A stretch of DNA of 64,000 nucleotides from Halomonas sp. HL-48 (GCF_001314875.1 NZ_LJZS01000014.1:1-64000); one strand, 5' to 3'; shown: positions 18,163 through 32,626, counted from the first letter of the stretch. Numbers and translations are program-made. Notes: a model not told the origin generated them from the sequence alone.

Positions 18163-19388
18163 TAGGCAGTCTCCTCGGCCGGTACGCCCGTACGCTTGAC
18201 GCGACGCTTGATGTTGGCCTGGACGAAGTAGTGATCAATCAGCGGTGCGAACAGGTTAGCGAAGAGAATCGCCAACATAATGCCTTCCGGGAACGCCGGA
18301 TTCACCACGCGGATCAACACTGTCATCACGCCGATCAAGGCACCGAACACCAGGCGGCCCTGATTGGTCATCGATGCGGATACCGGATCGGTCGCCATGA
18401 ACACCATGCCGAAGGCAAAGCCGCCAATCACCAGGTGCCAGTACCACGGCATCGCGAACATCGGATTGGATTCAGACCCCATCAGATTGAACAGCGTGCT
18501 GGTGATGACCATGCCCAGGAATACACCCAGCATGATTCGCCAGGACGCAATGCGCGTCCACAACAGCACTGCAGCCCCAATGAAGATCGCAAGCGTGGAG
18601 ACCTCACCGACCGACCCCGGCACGAAGCCAAGGAAAGCGTCCCACCAGCTAAAGGTGTCAGTCAACGAACCCATGCCTTCCTGGAAAGCCAGTGACAGCG
18701 CCGTTGCACCGGTGTAGCCATCAGCAGCGACCCAGATGGCATCGCCGGATATCTGCGCCGGATAGGCGAAGTACAGAAATGCCCGGCCGGTCAACGCCGG
18801 GTTCAGGAAGTTCTTGCCGGTACCACCAAAGATTTCCTTACCGATCACCACACCGAAGGTAATACCCAACGCCACCTGCCAGAGCGGGATGGTTGCTGGG
18901 AGAATCAGCGCAAACAGCACTGACGTGACGAAGAAGCCTTCGTTCACCTCGTGGCCGCGCTTGATGGCAAACATCACTTCCCAGAACCCGCCGACTACAA
19001 AGGTCACCAGGTAGATGGGCAGGAAGTAGGTCGCGCCCAGCACGAAGTTAGCCCACAGGCTGCTGGGGTCATGGCCGGAAGCAACCGTCATCATGATCGC
19101 TTCACGCCAGCCATCCATAGAGGAATAGCCCGCGTCGATCGCCGTATTGGCTTGCCAGCCCGCATTCCACATACCAAAGAACATCGCCGGGAAGGTACAC
19201 ATCCAGACGGTGATCATGATGCGCTTGAGGTCGATGCCGTCGCGCACGTGGGCGGTGGTTTTGGCCACGCTCGGAGGAGAGTAGAAAATAGTGTCTACAG
19301 CTTCATAAAGCGGGTAAAACTTCTCGTATTTACCACCTTTATGGAAGTGCGGCTCGATGTTATCGAGTGTTTGTCGAATTCCCATCAT
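18162..19388 (-). CDS. nqrB: Na+-NQR subunit B (covalent FMN, riboflavin site)
   Basis: A large membrane subunit of 408 residues with about ten spans, homologous to RnfD, and the part of the enzyme thought to move sodium. The FMN-attachment motif [10 protein letters not shown] lies near residue 223. The N-terminal cytoplasmic segment ([16 protein letters not shown]) and the [16 protein letters not shown] stretch match the family. It overlaps nqrA by one base. Confidence 0.97.
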   Translation of the reverse strand: MMGIRQTLDNIEPHFHKGGKYEKFYPLYEAVDTIFYSPPSVAKTTAHVRDGIDLKRIMITVWMCTFPAMFFGMWNAGWQANTAIDAGYSSMDGWREAIMMTVASGHDPSSLWANFVLGATYFLPIYLVTFVVGGFWEVMFAIKRGHEVNEGFFVTSVLFALILPATIPLWQVALGITFGVVIGKEIFGGTGKNFLNPALTGRAFLYFAYPAQISGDAIWVAADGYTGATALSLAFQEGMGSLTDTFSWWDAFLGFVPGSVGEVSTLAIFIGAAVLLWTRIASWRIMLGVFLGMVITSTLFNLMGSESNPMFAMPWYWHLVIGGFAFGMVFMATDPVSASMTNQGRLVFGALIGVMTVLIRVVNPAFPEGIMLAILFANLFAPLIDHYFVQANIKRRVKRTGVPAEETA

Positions 19389-20737
19389 CAGGCCTCTTTC
19401 TCGATCATGGTGAGATTGTCACGCAGAATGGGACCGTACTCATATTTGCCGGGACAAACATAGGTACACAGCGCGAGGTCCTCTTCATCCAGCTCCAGAC
19501 ACCCCAACTGCATGGCAACCTCAATGTCGCCCACGATCAGCGAACGCAGCAATTGCGTTGGCATGATATCCAGCGGCATCACGGTTTCGTAGACGCCAAC
19601 CGGCACCATGGCACGCTCCGACCCGTTAGTCGATGTGGTGGGGGCGTAGTTTCTCAGGCCCTTGATCTTGGAAAGATAGATACCCAGCACGGAGTGGCGA
19701 TTGACGCCAGGCGACAACCAACCCAGGAAGGAGCGCTTGTTGCCCTCTTCGAGCAAGCTGATTTGGTTGTCGAAACGTCCCAGATAGGTCAGCTTTCCTT
19801 CTGCGGCAAAGCCTGAAAAGACTGATCCAGAAATAACGCGGGTGTCTTCCGGTTGGATCACATCACCCGCCAAGAGTTCATCGGTGCTGGCACCTACACG
19901 GGTGCGCACCAGGCGTGGATTCTCGGCACGCGGGCCGCCAATGGCGACGATGCGGCTGACGTCCAGCTTACCCTCAGCAAACAGCTTGCCGAAGGCGATG
20001 ACATCCTGATAGCCAATGTGCCATACCTTCTTGTGCAAGGCGACCGGTGACAGGAAATGAATATGCGTCCCCACCAGGCCTGCAGGGTGCGGCCCGGCAA
20101 AGCTTTCGGTGGTAACACCCTCTACATCGCCGCCGGGAATGGAGGCGTTGGCACCCGTGCACAGAAAAACGTTGCCCTCGGTCAGGCGGGTTAGCACCTT
20201 GAGGCCGTCTTCAAATGCCTGGGTATTTTCATTGATGATCAACGCCGGATCAGCGCTGAGTGGATGCGTATCCACAGCGGTGACAAAAATATCGGCGGGG
20301 ACACTATCAATGGCCGGCGTCCGCGAGAACGGACGCGTGCGCAGCGCCGTCCAGAGACCGGACTCTAACAGCTGATCGACCACGACCTGGCGGTCAAGCT
20401 GGCCCAACGAAGCACGCTCGTGAGAGGCAAAGCTGACCGCCTCCTCCTGCTCGTCGACCTTGATCACCACCGATAATAGACGACGTTTTTCGCCACGGTT
20501 AATTGCGAGCACTTCACCGGCTGCGGGTGCCGTAAAGCGCACGCCGTCAGTTTTTTTATCGGTAAAGAGCAGTTGGCCCAGTTTGACCTTATCCCCTTCC
20601 TGAACTTCCATCGTCGGCTTCATGCCAACGTAGTCAGTACCCAGGATTGCCACGTGGCGCACAGGACGCGCATCTTCGATACGCTGCTCGGGCGCTCCCG
20701 TGATGGGGAGATCCAGGCCTTTTTTGACTTCGATCAT
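19388..20737 (-). CDS. nqrA: Na+-NQR subunit A
   Basis: The 449-residue cytoplasmic quinone-associated subunit and first gene of the nqr operon. The N-terminal biotinyl/lipoyl-like domain ([13 protein letters not shown]) and the family blocks [27 protein letters not shown] and the C-terminal [21 protein letters not shown] are all present. NQR makes the sodium gradient that powers transport and motility in marine and halophilic bacteria. The operon lies next to gap and mfd, an order also known in Pseudomonas. Confidence 0.97.
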   Translation of the reverse strand: MIEVKKGLDLPITGAPEQRIEDARPVRHVAILGTDYVGMKPTMEVQEGDKVKLGQLLFTDKKTDGVRFTAPAAGEVLAINRGEKRRLLSVVIKVDEQEEAVSFASHERASLGQLDRQVVVDQLLESGLWTALRTRPFSRTPAIDSVPADIFVTAVDTHPLSADPALIINENTQAFEDGLKVLTRLTEGNVFLCTGANASIPGGDVEGVTTESFAGPHPAGLVGTHIHFLSPVALHKKVWHIGYQDVIAFGKLFAEGKLDVSRIVAIGGPRAENPRLVRTRVGASTDELLAGDVIQPEDTRVISGSVFSGFAAEGKLTYLGRFDNQISLLEEGNKRSFLGWLSPGVNRHSVLGIYLSKIKGLRNYAPTTSTNGSERAMVPVGVYETVMPLDIMPTQLLRSLIVGDIEVAMQLGCLELDEEDLALCTYVCPGKYEYGPILRDNLTMIEKEA

Positions 20738-21035
20738 AGTCTCGCCCAGTTGATGGATCGGATATACGAAGGTAAGGGGTTCGAATGCTTATTTCTGCTC
20801 AGTGAATTGTTGTTTTCTGTTCAGATTGTTACCAGTCAGGCCCAAGCACGCTTGAACCACCCCGAAAAATCTATCGTATTATAAAGACAAGCGAGCCTAA
20901 TGACTACATCAACTGGTGTCGCCAAAAGTGCTATAGACGTATATATGGACATCTTGTGTGTCCGCATATAAGAACAAAAACGCCACCTTGCGGTGGCGTG
21001 GGACAAGTGATGCGCTGTCAATAAAAAAGTGACGA
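20738..21035 (-). promoter_or_regulatory. nqr leader and promoter region
   Basis: The 298 bases between nqrA and the upstream gap gene hold the gap terminator (20976-21000) and then about 235 AT-richer bases that must carry the nqr promoter. No near-consensus sigma-70 pair stands out; TATATC near 20763 (minus strand) is a weak -10 candidate. No coding sequence is seen. Confidence 0.4.
20976..21000 (-). terminator. Rho-independent terminator after gap
   Basis: CGCCACC (20981-20987) pairs with GGTGGCG around a short loop. On the minus strand the stem is followed by TTTTTG, ending transcription of the gap gene before the nqr operon. Confidence 0.88.
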
Positions 21036-22511
21036 TCAGCTGGCCTGATTGGGTAGCTTGAGAAAGCTCACGTTCGACATCTGCTGAAGAATGCGAATCA
21101 CCTGGCAGCTGTAACCAAACTCGTTGTCGTACCAGACGTAGACCACGGCGTTGTGTCCGTTGGCAATGGTGGCTTTCGCGTCGACGATCCCGGCGTGACG
21201 GTTGCCGACAAAGTCAGACGACACCACTTCAGGCGAATCCACGAAGTCGATCTGTTTCTGGTAGGCCGAATCAATCGACATACGCCGCAGGTAGTCATTG
21301 AGCGCAGCGGCATCGGTGGTCTTGTCCAGGGTCAGGTTGAGAATCGCCATGGACACGTTGGGGATAGGCACGCGAATCGCATTGCCCGTCAGCTTGCCCT
21401 CAAGCTCCGGCAACGCCTTTGCCGCTGCCTTGGCCGCCCCGGTTTCGGTCAACACCATGTTGAGCGCCGCACTGCGGCCACGACGATCACCCTTGTGATA
21501 GTTGTCGATCAGGTTCTGGTCATTGGTATAGGCATGAACCGTTTCCACATGGCCGGTCACAACGCCGTACTCGTCGTTGAGCACCTTCAGCACCGGAACA
21601 ATGGCGTTGGTGGTGCACGACGCTGCCGACACAATACGATCCTGCTCGGTGATCGCCTCGTGGTTGATGCCATACACGATGTTCTTGATATCGCCCTTAC
21701 CGGGCGCGGTCAGCAGTGCCTTGGAAGCACCGGGGCATGCCACGTGCTGGCCAAGACCCGCTTCGTCACGCCAGATACCGGTATTATCGACAATAACGGC
21801 GTTATTGATGCCGTAATCGGTGTAGTCAATATCGCTGGGGCTATCGGCGTAAATCACCTGAACCACATTGCCGTTGACCGTCAGGGTACGCGCCTCGGCG
21901 TCCACCACGATCGTCCCGTCGAAAGGCCCGTGGACCGAGTCGCGGCGCAGCAGGCTGGCGCGCTTTTCCAGATCCTTGGCGACATCGCCGCGTCCGCGCA
22001 CGACAATGGCGCGAAGCTGCAACAGGTTGCCCCCGCCGGCTTTCTCGACCAGCACCCGCGCCAGCAGACGTCCGATACGGCCAAACCCGTAAAGCACTAC
22101 GTCCTTGGGCTCGCCTTTGCTGGCTCCGGGCTGGTAACCGTCGACAATCTGGTGGAGCTCCTTGCGCAGGAAGGTTTCTACATCACCACCGCCCTGACGC
22201 TTGAGCATGACCGCCAGCTTGCCCACGTCTACATGGGCCGGGCCCAGATTCAGCTCGCACAGGGTCTTGACGATCGGGTAGGTATCTTCAACCGACAGCT
22301 CCGTGCCTTCGATCTTGCGCACGAAACGGTGATCTTTGAGGATGCGAATGACCGACTGATTAATTAACGAACGCCCGTACATGGTCGCTACAACATTGTG
22401 CTGACGGTACAGACGACCAATCAAGGGAATCATCTGCTCCGCCAGAGCTTCGTTGCTTTGCCATTCTTGAAAAACGTTATCGAGCGTTTGCTGACTCACG
22501 TGCGGCCTCAT
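21036..22511 (-). CDS. gap: Glyceraldehyde-3-phosphate dehydrogenase, long form
   Basis: Oxidises glyceraldehyde 3-phosphate to 1,3-bisphosphoglycerate with NAD(P). The catalytic Cys is residue 299 in ASCTTNA, and the Rossmann motif YGFGRIGRLLAR precedes it. The protein has about 491 residues against about 335 for ordinary GAPDH: an N-terminal helical extension of roughly 125 residues (EALAEQMIPLIGRLYRQ, then YGRSLINQSVI) precedes the catalytic part, as in the long GAPDH beside mfd in Pseudomonas. The ATG at 22511 is chosen because that extension begins there. It is divergent from mfd. Glycolytic or gluconeogenic direction cannot be told from sequence. Confidence 0.9.
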   Translation of the reverse strand: MRPHVSQQTLDNVFQEWQSNEALAEQMIPLIGRLYRQHNVVATMYGRSLINQSVIRILKDHRFVRKIEGTELSVEDTYPIVKTLCELNLGPAHVDVGKLAVMLKRQGGGDVETFLRKELHQIVDGYQPGASKGEPKDVVLYGFGRIGRLLARVLVEKAGGGNLLQLRAIVVRGRGDVAKDLEKRASLLRRDSVHGPFDGTIVVDAEARTLTVNGNVVQVIYADSPSDIDYTDYGINNAVIVDNTGIWRDEAGLGQHVACPGASKALLTAPGKGDIKNIVYGINHEAITEQDRIVSAASCTTNAIVPVLKVLNDEYGVVTGHVETVHAYTNDQNLIDNYHKGDRRGRSAALNMVLTETGAAKAAAKALPELEGKLTGNAIRVPIPNVSMAILNLTLDKTTDAAALNDYLRRMSIDSAYQKQIDFVDSPEVVSSDFVGNRHAGIVDAKATIANGHNAVVYVWYDNEFGYSCQVIRILQQMSNVSFLKLPNQAS

Positions 22512-22697
22512 TAAGTAATGAATAATTTTCAGGTGTATTATCCTTAGCCACTTAATTTGCCGCAATGCCTGGATAGTCGCAGACGATGTAGGGGTATTAC
22601 ACAAACGGCCGCCTGACTACAAGCGCGCTGGTTCTGCCTGAAAGCGATGATCGTGTATGATCTAGGCTCCGTTTCAGCGCAGAACGACATCTTTATT

Positions 22698-26147
<3,450 letters not shown>

Positions 26148-26215
26148 CGGTTGCGGCAAACTGCGTCTGTTGCCATCGCCAGAACCAGCGATGTATTCAC
26201 TGATTAGGAACGCCC

Positions 26216-27370
26216 ATGAACATTCGTCACACATTTTTTTGCTGGGGCCCCACAAGCCTCGCGGTGTTATTCGCCGCGAGCCTATCGGCTCCGGTTCTCG
26301 CTCAGTCTGACGACGAGCAGGCAAAGTCGGATACTCCCAAGATAAGCGACACTGCGATCAGCAGCGCGGAGCAAGTAACCCTAAACTCGCCAAGCGACCT
26401 TCCACGTGGGCAATATCGCATTCCTGATGAAGGCGATATTGTTGGCGAGCGTTATACGATCACCATCGAAAACCATGAAGACACCCTGGTGGACGTGGCG
26501 CGGCGTCATAATATCGGCTTTGAAGAAATCCGCATGGCCAACCCAGACGTTAGCCTTTGGGTACCTGGCAAAGGCACTGAGGTCGTTATTCCTGCCCAGT
26601 ATATTTTGCCGCCGGGCGAGCGCGAAGGCATCGTGGTGAATCTTTCAGAACTCCGGCTTTACTACTACCCCGCCGATAAGCCGGGCATTGTGGAAACCTA
26701 CCCGGTAAGCGTGGGTCGCGAAGAGTTCGCCACCCCCGTTGGCAAAACCAAAACGACCGTTAAAGTAAAAGACCCAGCTTGGTCGCCGCCGGAATCAATG
26801 CGCCGCGAAGCAAAAGAACGCGGTGAACCGGCTCCCTCGGTTGTGCCACCAGGCCCGGACAACCCGCTTGGCCGTCATGCTATTTTGCTGGGTTTGCCGA
26901 GCTATTTGATCCACGGCACTAACCGTCCAGATGGCGTGGGCATGCGCGTCAGCCGTGGTTGCATTCGCATGTATCCAGAAGATATTGAATCGCTGTACGA
27001 TCGCGTGCCTAGCGGTACGCAGGTCAATTTGATAGACGCCCCTTTTAAGGCGGGCATGGCGTCTGACGGCACATTGTTTATGCAGTCCTATCCACAGCTT
27101 GAAGAGAACCTAGACAGCTTTGAGCCGCTGCTGAAAGCCATGGAGCGCGTTTCTGAACTGACTGAAGAAAAGAACATTGAGGTCGATTACGCACGCATAA
27201 GGAGCGCCGTGGAATCCCCCGATGGCCGGTTTATCGCCCTCTTTGGCCCTCAAGCGCCGCTTCCCGAGCCAGAGGAGCCCGCTGCCGAAGAAGAGTCCGA
27301 CCCGCTTGAACAAGGCATTTTTGAGCAAATTGAGCTAAGCGACAAGCGCCGTGGCGACGACGAGGCGTAA
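26216..27370 (+). CDS. LysM / L,D-transpeptidase (YkuD), LdtC/YcfS-like
   Basis: A 384-residue exported enzyme with a signal peptide (cleavage after VLAQ), a LysM-type peptidoglycan-binding segment (TITIENHEDTLVDVARRHN, about 80-125) and a YkuD catalytic domain with HGTNRPDGVGMRVSRGCIRM, where the Cys is the nucleophile. An acidic, Pro/Glu-rich tail follows. The family links Braun-type lipoprotein to peptidoglycan or makes 3-3 crosslinks. Position directly after mfd mirrors ycfS in Escherichia coli, and an Lpp-like gene faces it across a terminator, so attachment of that lipoprotein is the likely job. Confidence 0.92.
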   Translation: MNIRHTFFCWGPTSLAVLFAASLSAPVLAQSDDEQAKSDTPKISDTAISSAEQVTLNSPSDLPRGQYRIPDEGDIVGERYTITIENHEDTLVDVARRHNIGFEEIRMANPDVSLWVPGKGTEVVIPAQYILPPGEREGIVVNLSELRLYYYPADKPGIVETYPVSVGREEFATPVGKTKTTVKVKDPAWSPPESMRREAKERGEPAPSVVPPGPDNPLGRHAILLGLPSYLIHGTNRPDGVGMRVSRGCIRMYPEDIESLYDRVPSGTQVNLIDAPFKAGMASDGTLFMQSYPQLEENLDSFEPLLKAMERVSELTEEKNIEVDYARIRSAVESPDGRFIALFGPQAPLPEPEEPAAEEESDPLEQGIFEQIELSDKRRGDDEA

Positions 27371-27397
27371 ATGGCCTAGCGCTTAACAGCCAGCCAC

Positions 27398-27425
27398 AAA
27401 AAACCCCGCCTCGGCGGGGTTTTTT
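27398..27425. terminator. Bidirectional rho-independent terminator
   Basis: ACCCCGCC and GGCGGGGT form a GC stem around TC, with six A upstream and six T downstream. It ends the L,D-transpeptidase gene and the convergent lipoprotein gene. Confidence 0.93.
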
Positions 27426-27473
27426 GCATGCTAAGTGGCTACTAAAACGTGTCCCAGCAACCGCTAAGTCATA

Positions 27474-27737
27474 TTACTTCTGCATAGAGCGCTCGAACAT
27501 ACGCTCCATTTCTTCACGGTTTTCCTCAGACATCTGCAGGGCAGATTGCGCGTCGCGCTGAGCCTGGTTTGCAGTGTTCAGAGCTTGTGAAGCCATGCTA
27601 CGTGCTTCAGCGGCATCAGCCTGTGCTGATTCAGCTGTCATGCGAACTTCTTCCAGTGCGCCGGTAGAGGCACAACCAGCCAGAATGGCCAGTGAGGCGG
27701 CAGCAGCAGACATCTTCAGAGTTGTCTTAAAAGTCAT
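27474..27737 (-). CDS. lpp: Lpp/OprI-like major outer-membrane lipoprotein
   Basis: An 87-residue lipoprotein precursor with a lipobox LAGC (Cys about residue 22). The mature part is an alanine-rich heptad coil (AESAQADAAEARSMASQALN) expected to trimerise, ending in MQK. The C-terminal Lys is the residue that L,D-transpeptidases join to peptidoglycan in Braun lipoprotein. It matches Lpp and OprI in size and pattern rather than by close identity. Two L,D-transpeptidase genes flank it, which supports a peptidoglycan-tethered role. Confidence 0.9.
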   Translation of the reverse strand: MTFKTTLKMSAAAASLAILAGCASTGALEEVRMTAESAQADAAEARSMASQALNTANQAQRDAQSALQMSEENREEMERMFERSMQK

Positions 27738-27944
27738 GGTGTTCTCCTTGAATCTTCCTTGGGTACAACATTAGGGGTATGACAAACATCAGCCTAGAAG
27801 CCTAAATTTGTCTACCTGCGGTGCAGGTTCTTGACTGTGACTTGTGCCGCGAAGCACGTGAGTCAAACGCTGTTTTATTATAGTCCACAACGAATGTCTA
27901 TAGCCACTAGTGTAAAACCTCGAACTTCCTTCAACAACACCAGC

Positions 27945-28577
27945 TTAGCGGATCACTACGCGAGTGCCAACCTCGACTAGTTCGGTGAGGCGTTCGATTT
28001 GTGAATTGGTCACTGCGACACAGCCTTGCGTCCAGTGATAGCGACCGTGAATATCCGGATCTGCATCGCCTAGACCATGAATACCAATGGCGCCGCCAAG
28101 CACGGTATCCTGGGGAGGCTCTCGGTGGCGTCGGTAGTAATCAAAGTAGGCATCGTAATCCGCTTGCGAGTAAGTGCCGTTTTGTAGCGCCATGCGCGCA
28201 TGCGTCGGGGTCGGATAATTGACCCCCATGAAAATGTGCCACTTGCTGTCATGATTGAAGCGATTGATGCGAAACTCGCCCAGCGGCGTGGCGTTGTCGC
28301 CGCGCAATCGCTGGGTGCTGGCGCCCCCGCGACCAAGTGATATGGGGCGAAACTCTTCAACCACACTGTCGCCGCGGTACAGCGTCAGCGTCGATGCCTT
28401 GTCGTCGATCAGCACCCATTGTTCGCCGGGATCACGCGGTGATGCCGCGCGCTTGAGCTGATTGGCCACCAGGTCAGGATAGGCTTCGGAAGACAGCGTA
28501 ACGCGTGCCGCCGCGCTGGCAGCAGCAGGTAAACCAATGGCTAAGGCCAGGAAACGACGGCGGGAGACCGGCTTCAT
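27945..28577 (-). CDS. Tat-exported L,D-transpeptidase family protein
   Basis: A 210-residue YkuD-fold protein. The N-terminus SRRRFLALAIG with a following Ala-rich stretch is a twin-arginine signal. The catalytic region shows HGLGDAD and, further on, WTQGCVAVTN with the nucleophile Cys and its conserved His upstream. Unlike the LdtC-like gene it lacks LysM. It would act in the periplasm on peptidoglycan stem peptides, possibly as a crosslinking or lipoprotein-attaching enzyme. Confidence 0.9.
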   Translation of the reverse strand: MKPVSRRRFLALAIGLPAAASAAARVTLSSEAYPDLVANQLKRAASPRDPGEQWVLIDDKASTLTLYRGDSVVEEFRPISLGRGGASTQRLRGDNATPLGEFRINRFNHDSKWHIFMGVNYPTPTHARMALQNGTYSQADYDAYFDYYRRHREPPQDTVLGGAIGIHGLGDADPDIHGRYHWTQGCVAVTNSQIERLTELVEVGTRVVIR

Positions 28578-28672
28578 TCAACACTCTCAACACAGGACAT
28601 GGGTAACGGCAAAATGCCACAGTAGCAGCTTTATACATTACATCAGGGCCGCCACCAATAGGCATGATCCCA

Positions 28673-29137
28673 TTAAACGCCTTGCAACTCTTCGATACTC
28701 GCCACGATGCGCCGCAACTCGGCATTGTGGCCGTCCGCCAAGGCGTTGAAAAACTCCGCCTCGGGTTCGATCACGGCCCGGCTCACGCGGTGGCGATAGA
28801 GCGCCTCCAGGGTGCGATGCGCTTCAACGGCTGATTTCATCACCGCATCAATGGAGTCGCCCAGCGGTTTGTCGGCCAGCTGTTGTAGCTGGGGCGGCTG
28901 AGGGAAATCGCTGGGATCATCGAACCACGTCTCAAGCACCTCGCGCTTCTCGTGGCTTTCATCGAAAATAGCGCGCAAACCAGCCTGCATACGGGTTTCG
29001 TGATCGGCCAGGTAGTTAAGCACCATCTGTAGCCGCTCGCTTTCACACTCCGCCGCACGAGCGCTGTACTGGCTGGCGAGGCGACCATGATAGGCCTCGA
29101 CCCAGGCGATCAAGTCTTTTACTTGGTTATAGCGCAT
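28673..29137 (-). CDS. Ferritin-like helical protein, unknown function
   Basis: A 154-residue soluble, all-helical protein. The start at 29137 (MRYNQVKDLI) is chosen because GGAGG lies directly upstream; longer frames extend into a Lys/Glu-rich region. The first helices (WVEAYHGRLASQYSARAA and NYLADHETRMQAGLRAIF) carry His/Glu pairs spaced as in ferritin-like or rubrerythrin-like bundles, suggesting metal binding, but the ligand set is incomplete by eye. It lies between the Tat L,D-transpeptidase and the DUF6586 gene. Function unknown. Confidence 0.75.
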   Translation of the reverse strand: MRYNQVKDLIAWVEAYHGRLASQYSARAAECESERLQMVLNYLADHETRMQAGLRAIFDESHEKREVLETWFDDPSDFPQPPQLQQLADKPLGDSIDAVMKSAVEAHRTLEALYRHRVSRAVIEPEAEFFNALADGHNAELRRIVASIEELQGV

Positions 29138-29245
29138 TACCTCCTCCTTCTTGACCTCTTCCTTCTTGCCTTCTCTTACCGGCCCAAGTATTACAGACCC
29201 TCTCTTACAAACCAGGCGCTTCATGAGGCCAGGTCTGCTAACGCG

Positions 29246-29707
29246 TTACCACTCCTGACTGGTTTCGCGCAGTGCGGCCACTTCACGCTTGGCCGCGTTG
29301 AGCTGTGCCGCAAGTTGTTCGCCCAAGCTGGCCTGCTCGCCTACCGCAATCATCGATGGATTGGCAGCACGTCGCTTGGCGGCGCCGTCGCTGCTATGCA
29401 ACTTGTCTAACTGACCCACCAGCCAGGAAAGCCAGCTGTCCGGCTCATGCGCGAGGTCGCGCAGGCGCTGTAGTTCAGCCATCGCTGGCCCTTCGTCTGA
29501 CAGCAGATAGCGCCAGTCGTGCTGTGACAAGCGGGCGTGCTCCGTCACTTCTCGCAGCAACGAGGTAAGCGCCAGCTCAAACAGGGCCAGCGCACCTTCT
29601 TCCTGCGCCATGCGTCGCGCGGTCGCGTGCTCGTCATCATCGGTGGTTGAAGTCGCCAACAGCTCTGCCTGATAGAGCAACTGGTTGGTGCGCGATTGAT
29701 CGCTCAT
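29246..29707 (-). CDS. DUF6586-family protein
   Basis: A 153-residue acidic helical protein ([17 protein letters not shown]) of the small family regularly found directly downstream of topA in Pseudomonas and relatives. Its ATG at 29707 overlaps the topA stop (ATGA), so the two are translationally coupled. A C-terminal coiled-coil-like helix ([17 protein letters not shown]) is visible. Its biochemical role is unknown; coupling to topoisomerase I suggests a helper in chromosome or RNA metabolism, as inference only. Confidence 0.85.
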   Translation of the reverse strand: MSDQSRTNQLLYQAELLATSTTDDDEHATARRMAQEEGALALFELALTSLLREVTEHARLSQHDWRYLLSDEGPAMAELQRLRDLAHEPDSWLSWLVGQLDKLHSSDGAAKRRAANPSMIAVGEQASLGEQLAAQLNAAKREVAALRETSQEW

Positions 29708-32334
29708 TTTTTGCGCTTGTCCTCCACGTGCCACTTACCGCCTTCATAGGTTGCCTTCCAACCGGTGGCCTTACCCTCTTCATCGGTCATCACGTACTGC
29801 TCTTTGAACTTGCGCGAGTATCGAATCTGCGCGGGGCGTCCATCCGGGTCCTCACTCGGCGCGTTGAGAATATAGTGGTACTTCTCAGGCAGCTCGTCGG
29901 CGTGAGCCTTGAGCTCCTTGACCAGCGGCGGCCGCGTTTCGCGGTTCTTGGGAAACTTGCTGGCAGCCAGAAACAACCCGCTCGCGCCATCACGCAGCAC
30001 GTAATGGTCATCGACCTTCTGGCAGGCAAGCTCCGGCATTGAAATGGGGTCCATTTTAGGTGGTGCCACTTCGCCGCTTCTTAACAACTTGCGGGTATTT
30101 TTACACTCGCTGTTGGTGCAGCCGAAATACTTGCCGAAACGGCCTGATTTAAGCTGCATGTCGGCACCGCACTTGTCGCATTCGATCAGGGGTCCGTCGT
30201 AGCCCTTGATCTTGAACTTGCCGGTTTCGACCTCGTAGCCTTCGCAATCCGGGCTGTTACCGCAGATATGCAGCTTGCGGGTTTCGTCTATCAGATAGTT
30301 GTCCATCGCCGTGCCGCATTTCGGGCAGCGCCGCTTGGCGCGCAGGGCATCGGTCTCGGCCGCTTCATCGGCATCGGCGGCCACCGCTTCTTCGCCGGGG
30401 ATCAGGTCGATGGTGGTTTTGCAGCGCTCCTTGGGCGGCAAGTTGTAGCCGCTGCAGCCCAGGAACACACCCGTGGACGCCGTGCGGATCTGCATTTTGC
30501 GGCCACAGCTTGGGCAGTCGATATCGGTGGGTACCGGCTGATTGGGCCGCATGCCGTCTTCGCTTTCGGCCTGAGCAAGCTCGTCGCGGAATTCGGCGTA
30601 GAACTCATCCAGCAGGGCCTGCCAGTTACGCTCGCCTTCGGCCACTTCGTCCAGGCTGTCTTCCATACGGGCGGTAAACGAGAAGTCCATCAAGTCCGGG
30701 AAGGACTCTTTCAACCGCTCGGTGACGATGTCGCCGAGCTTTTCAGCGTAGAAACGGCGATTCACCAGCTGCACGTAGCCACGGTCCTGGATCGTCGAGA
30801 TAATCGAAGCGTAGGTCGAGGGGCGCCCGATGCCCTGCTTCTCGAGCTCCTTGACCAGGCTCGCTTCGGTGTAGCGCGCAGGGGGCTTGGTGAAGTGCTG
30901 CTGCGGGTCGAGCGCTTCCAGCGTCATCGGCGTGCCGGTGGGCAGGTCCGGCAGGCGCTGGTCTTCGTTTTTACCGCCGGGTTTCATCACCCGGGTATAA
31001 CCGTCGAACTTGAGCACGCGCCCTTTGGCCCGCAGCTCGTAGCCGTCGACTTCAACGCTCAGGGTGCTGGAAAGATACTCAGCAGGCGTCATCTGACAGG
31101 CAACGAACTGACGCCAGATCAACTCGTACAGACGCTCGGCATCACGCTCCATGCCTACCAGGTCGGTTGCCTGGCGGTCTACGCTTGACGGGCGAATGGC
31201 CTCGTGCGCTTCCTGGGCGCTTTCCTTGCTGCTATAGCGGTTGGGCGTCTCGGGCAGGTAGCGCGGCCCGTACTCCTCACCAATAAAGCTGCGTGCGTTT
31301 TCCACCGCGTCTTTCGACAGGTTGGTGGAGTCGGTACGCATGTAGGTGATGTAGCCCGCCTCGTAAAGGCGCTGGGCCATGGTCATGGTCTTTTTGACCG
31401 AAAAGCCCAAGCGCCCGCTGGCGGCTTGCTGCAGCGTCGAGGTGATGAACGGGGCCGTTGGCTTCGAGCTGGTCGGTTTATCTTCCCGGGAGGTAATCGA
31501 GAGCTTGGCTTTTCTGAGCTGCTCGATGCGCGCCAGGGTGTCTTTTTCCGAGGTGGGACGAAACGCCTTGCCATCCTGGCGCACCAGGGCAAAACGCACC
31601 TGATCGCCGTCCGGCGAAGCCAGGTCGGCATGCACGTCCCAGAACTCTTCGGGGATGAACGCGCGAATTTCACGCTCGCGTTCGACAATCAAACGCACCG
31701 CCACGGACTGTACGCGACCCGCCGACAGCCCCCGGGCGATCTTGGCCCAGAGCAGCGGCGAGAGCATGAAACCAACCACCCGGTCGAGGAAGCGTCTGGC
31801 CTGCTGGGCCTCAACCCGCGGAATGTTCAAGGCGCCCGGCGCCTTGAAGGCATCCTGAATAGCGTTTTTGGTGATCTCGTTGAACACCACGCGCTTGTAG
31901 CGGCTGTCGTCACCGCCAATCGTTTCGCGCAGGTGCCAGGCAATCGCCTCACCCTCGCGGTCCAAATCCGTAGCCAGATAGACGGCGTCGGCCTTTTCAG
32001 CGAGCTTTTTAAGCTCGGCCACGACTTTTTCCTTGCCGGGCAGCACTTCATAGTGTGCTTCCCAGCCGTTGTTCGGATTGATGCCCATTCGCCGAATCAG
32101 CTGGTCCTGCGCTTTGTGCTTTTTATATTCAGCTTTCTCGTCCGCCGACATCTTGCGTGTTGCCGCGGCTTGGCGAGCGCGCTCCTTGGGGTCAGAGGCT
32201 GCCTTACCTGAGCCGCTGGTCGGCAGGTCACGGATGTGACCCACGCTCGACTTTACGATGAAATCGTTGCCGAGGTATTTATTGATCGTCTTCGCTTTGG
32301 CGGGCGACTCGACGATGACCAGTGACTTGCCCAT
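29704..32334 (-). CDS. topA: DNA topoisomerase I
   Basis: Type IA topoisomerase that relaxes negative supercoils. The TOPRIM domain ([14 protein letters not shown], with [15 protein letters not shown] later) and the active-site Tyr in [10 protein letters not shown] are intact. The C-terminal part carries three zinc-finger-like Cys4 modules (CPSCGRK, CPKCGTA, CDKCGAD) before a basic tail (EDKRKK). The length of 876 residues is normal for this class. It is the first gene of a topA-DUF6586 pair. Confidence 0.97.
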   Translation of the reverse strand: MGKSLVIVESPAKAKTINKYLGNDFIVKSSVGHIRDLPTSGSGKAASDPKERARQAAATRKMSADEKAEYKKHKAQDQLIRRMGINPNNGWEAHYEVLPGKEKVVAELKKLAEKADAVYLATDLDREGEAIAWHLRETIGGDDSRYKRVVFNEITKNAIQDAFKAPGALNIPRVEAQQARRFLDRVVGFMLSPLLWAKIARGLSAGRVQSVAVRLIVEREREIRAFIPEEFWDVHADLASPDGDQVRFALVRQDGKAFRPTSEKDTLARIEQLRKAKLSITSREDKPTSSKPTAPFITSTLQQAASGRLGFSVKKTMTMAQRLYEAGYITYMRTDSTNLSKDAVENARSFIGEEYGPRYLPETPNRYSSKESAQEAHEAIRPSSVDRQATDLVGMERDAERLYELIWRQFVACQMTPAEYLSSTLSVEVDGYELRAKGRVLKFDGYTRVMKPGGKNEDQRLPDLPTGTPMTLEALDPQQHFTKPPARYTEASLVKELEKQGIGRPSTYASIISTIQDRGYVQLVNRRFYAEKLGDIVTERLKESFPDLMDFSFTARMEDSLDEVAEGERNWQALLDEFYAEFRDELAQAESEDGMRPNQPVPTDIDCPSCGRKMQIRTASTGVFLGCSGYNLPPKERCKTTIDLIPGEEAVAADADEAAETDALRAKRRCPKCGTAMDNYLIDETRKLHICGNSPDCEGYEVETGKFKIKGYDGPLIECDKCGADMQLKSGRFGKYFGCTNSECKNTRKLLRSGEVAPPKMDPISMPELACQKVDDHYVLRDGASGLFLAASKFPKNRETRPPLVKELKAHADELPEKYHYILNAPSEDPDGRPAQIRYSRKFKEQYVMTDEEGKATGWKATYEGGKWHVEDKRKK

Positions 32335-32582
32335 AGTGCTCCACTTTCTTAGTGCACACGCTGACGGTGCGATGAATACGTTGCCGCAACAGCCTTACAG
32401 AGGCCGTGCGGTCGGAAAAATGCGCCTACCCTACCCCAGCCCATTGCGAAGCGCCAGTGGTGAGCACGAGGATACAGTCGTGTTGATGGAGACGAGCATC
32501 ACCCTTTTCAATCAAAGCGTAGCTAGACACTAGACTGCCGTTAGCGCAACGGCAACCCAAAAATCCTGAGCTTTAAACGCAA

Positions 32583-32608
32583 ACGCCCCTGCCGATGGGC
32601 AGGGGCGC
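32583..32608 (-). terminator. Terminator-like hairpin after the DUF3141 gene
   Basis: CGCCCCTGCC and GGCAGGGGCG form a ten-base-pair stem around a short loop. On the minus strand it is followed by TTTGCGTTT. It lies about 20 bases past the stop of the PHA-synthase-like gene. Confidence 0.75.
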
Positions 32609-32626
32609 AGCGCACATTCAACGTCA

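Noticed and set aside
21153-22367. Long open frame antisense to gap
   Set aside because: Shadow of a highly conserved gene; its composition is that of reversed codons and no motif is present.
30268-32211. Open frames antisense to topA
   Set aside because: They lie opposite conserved topoisomerase domains and have no start signals.
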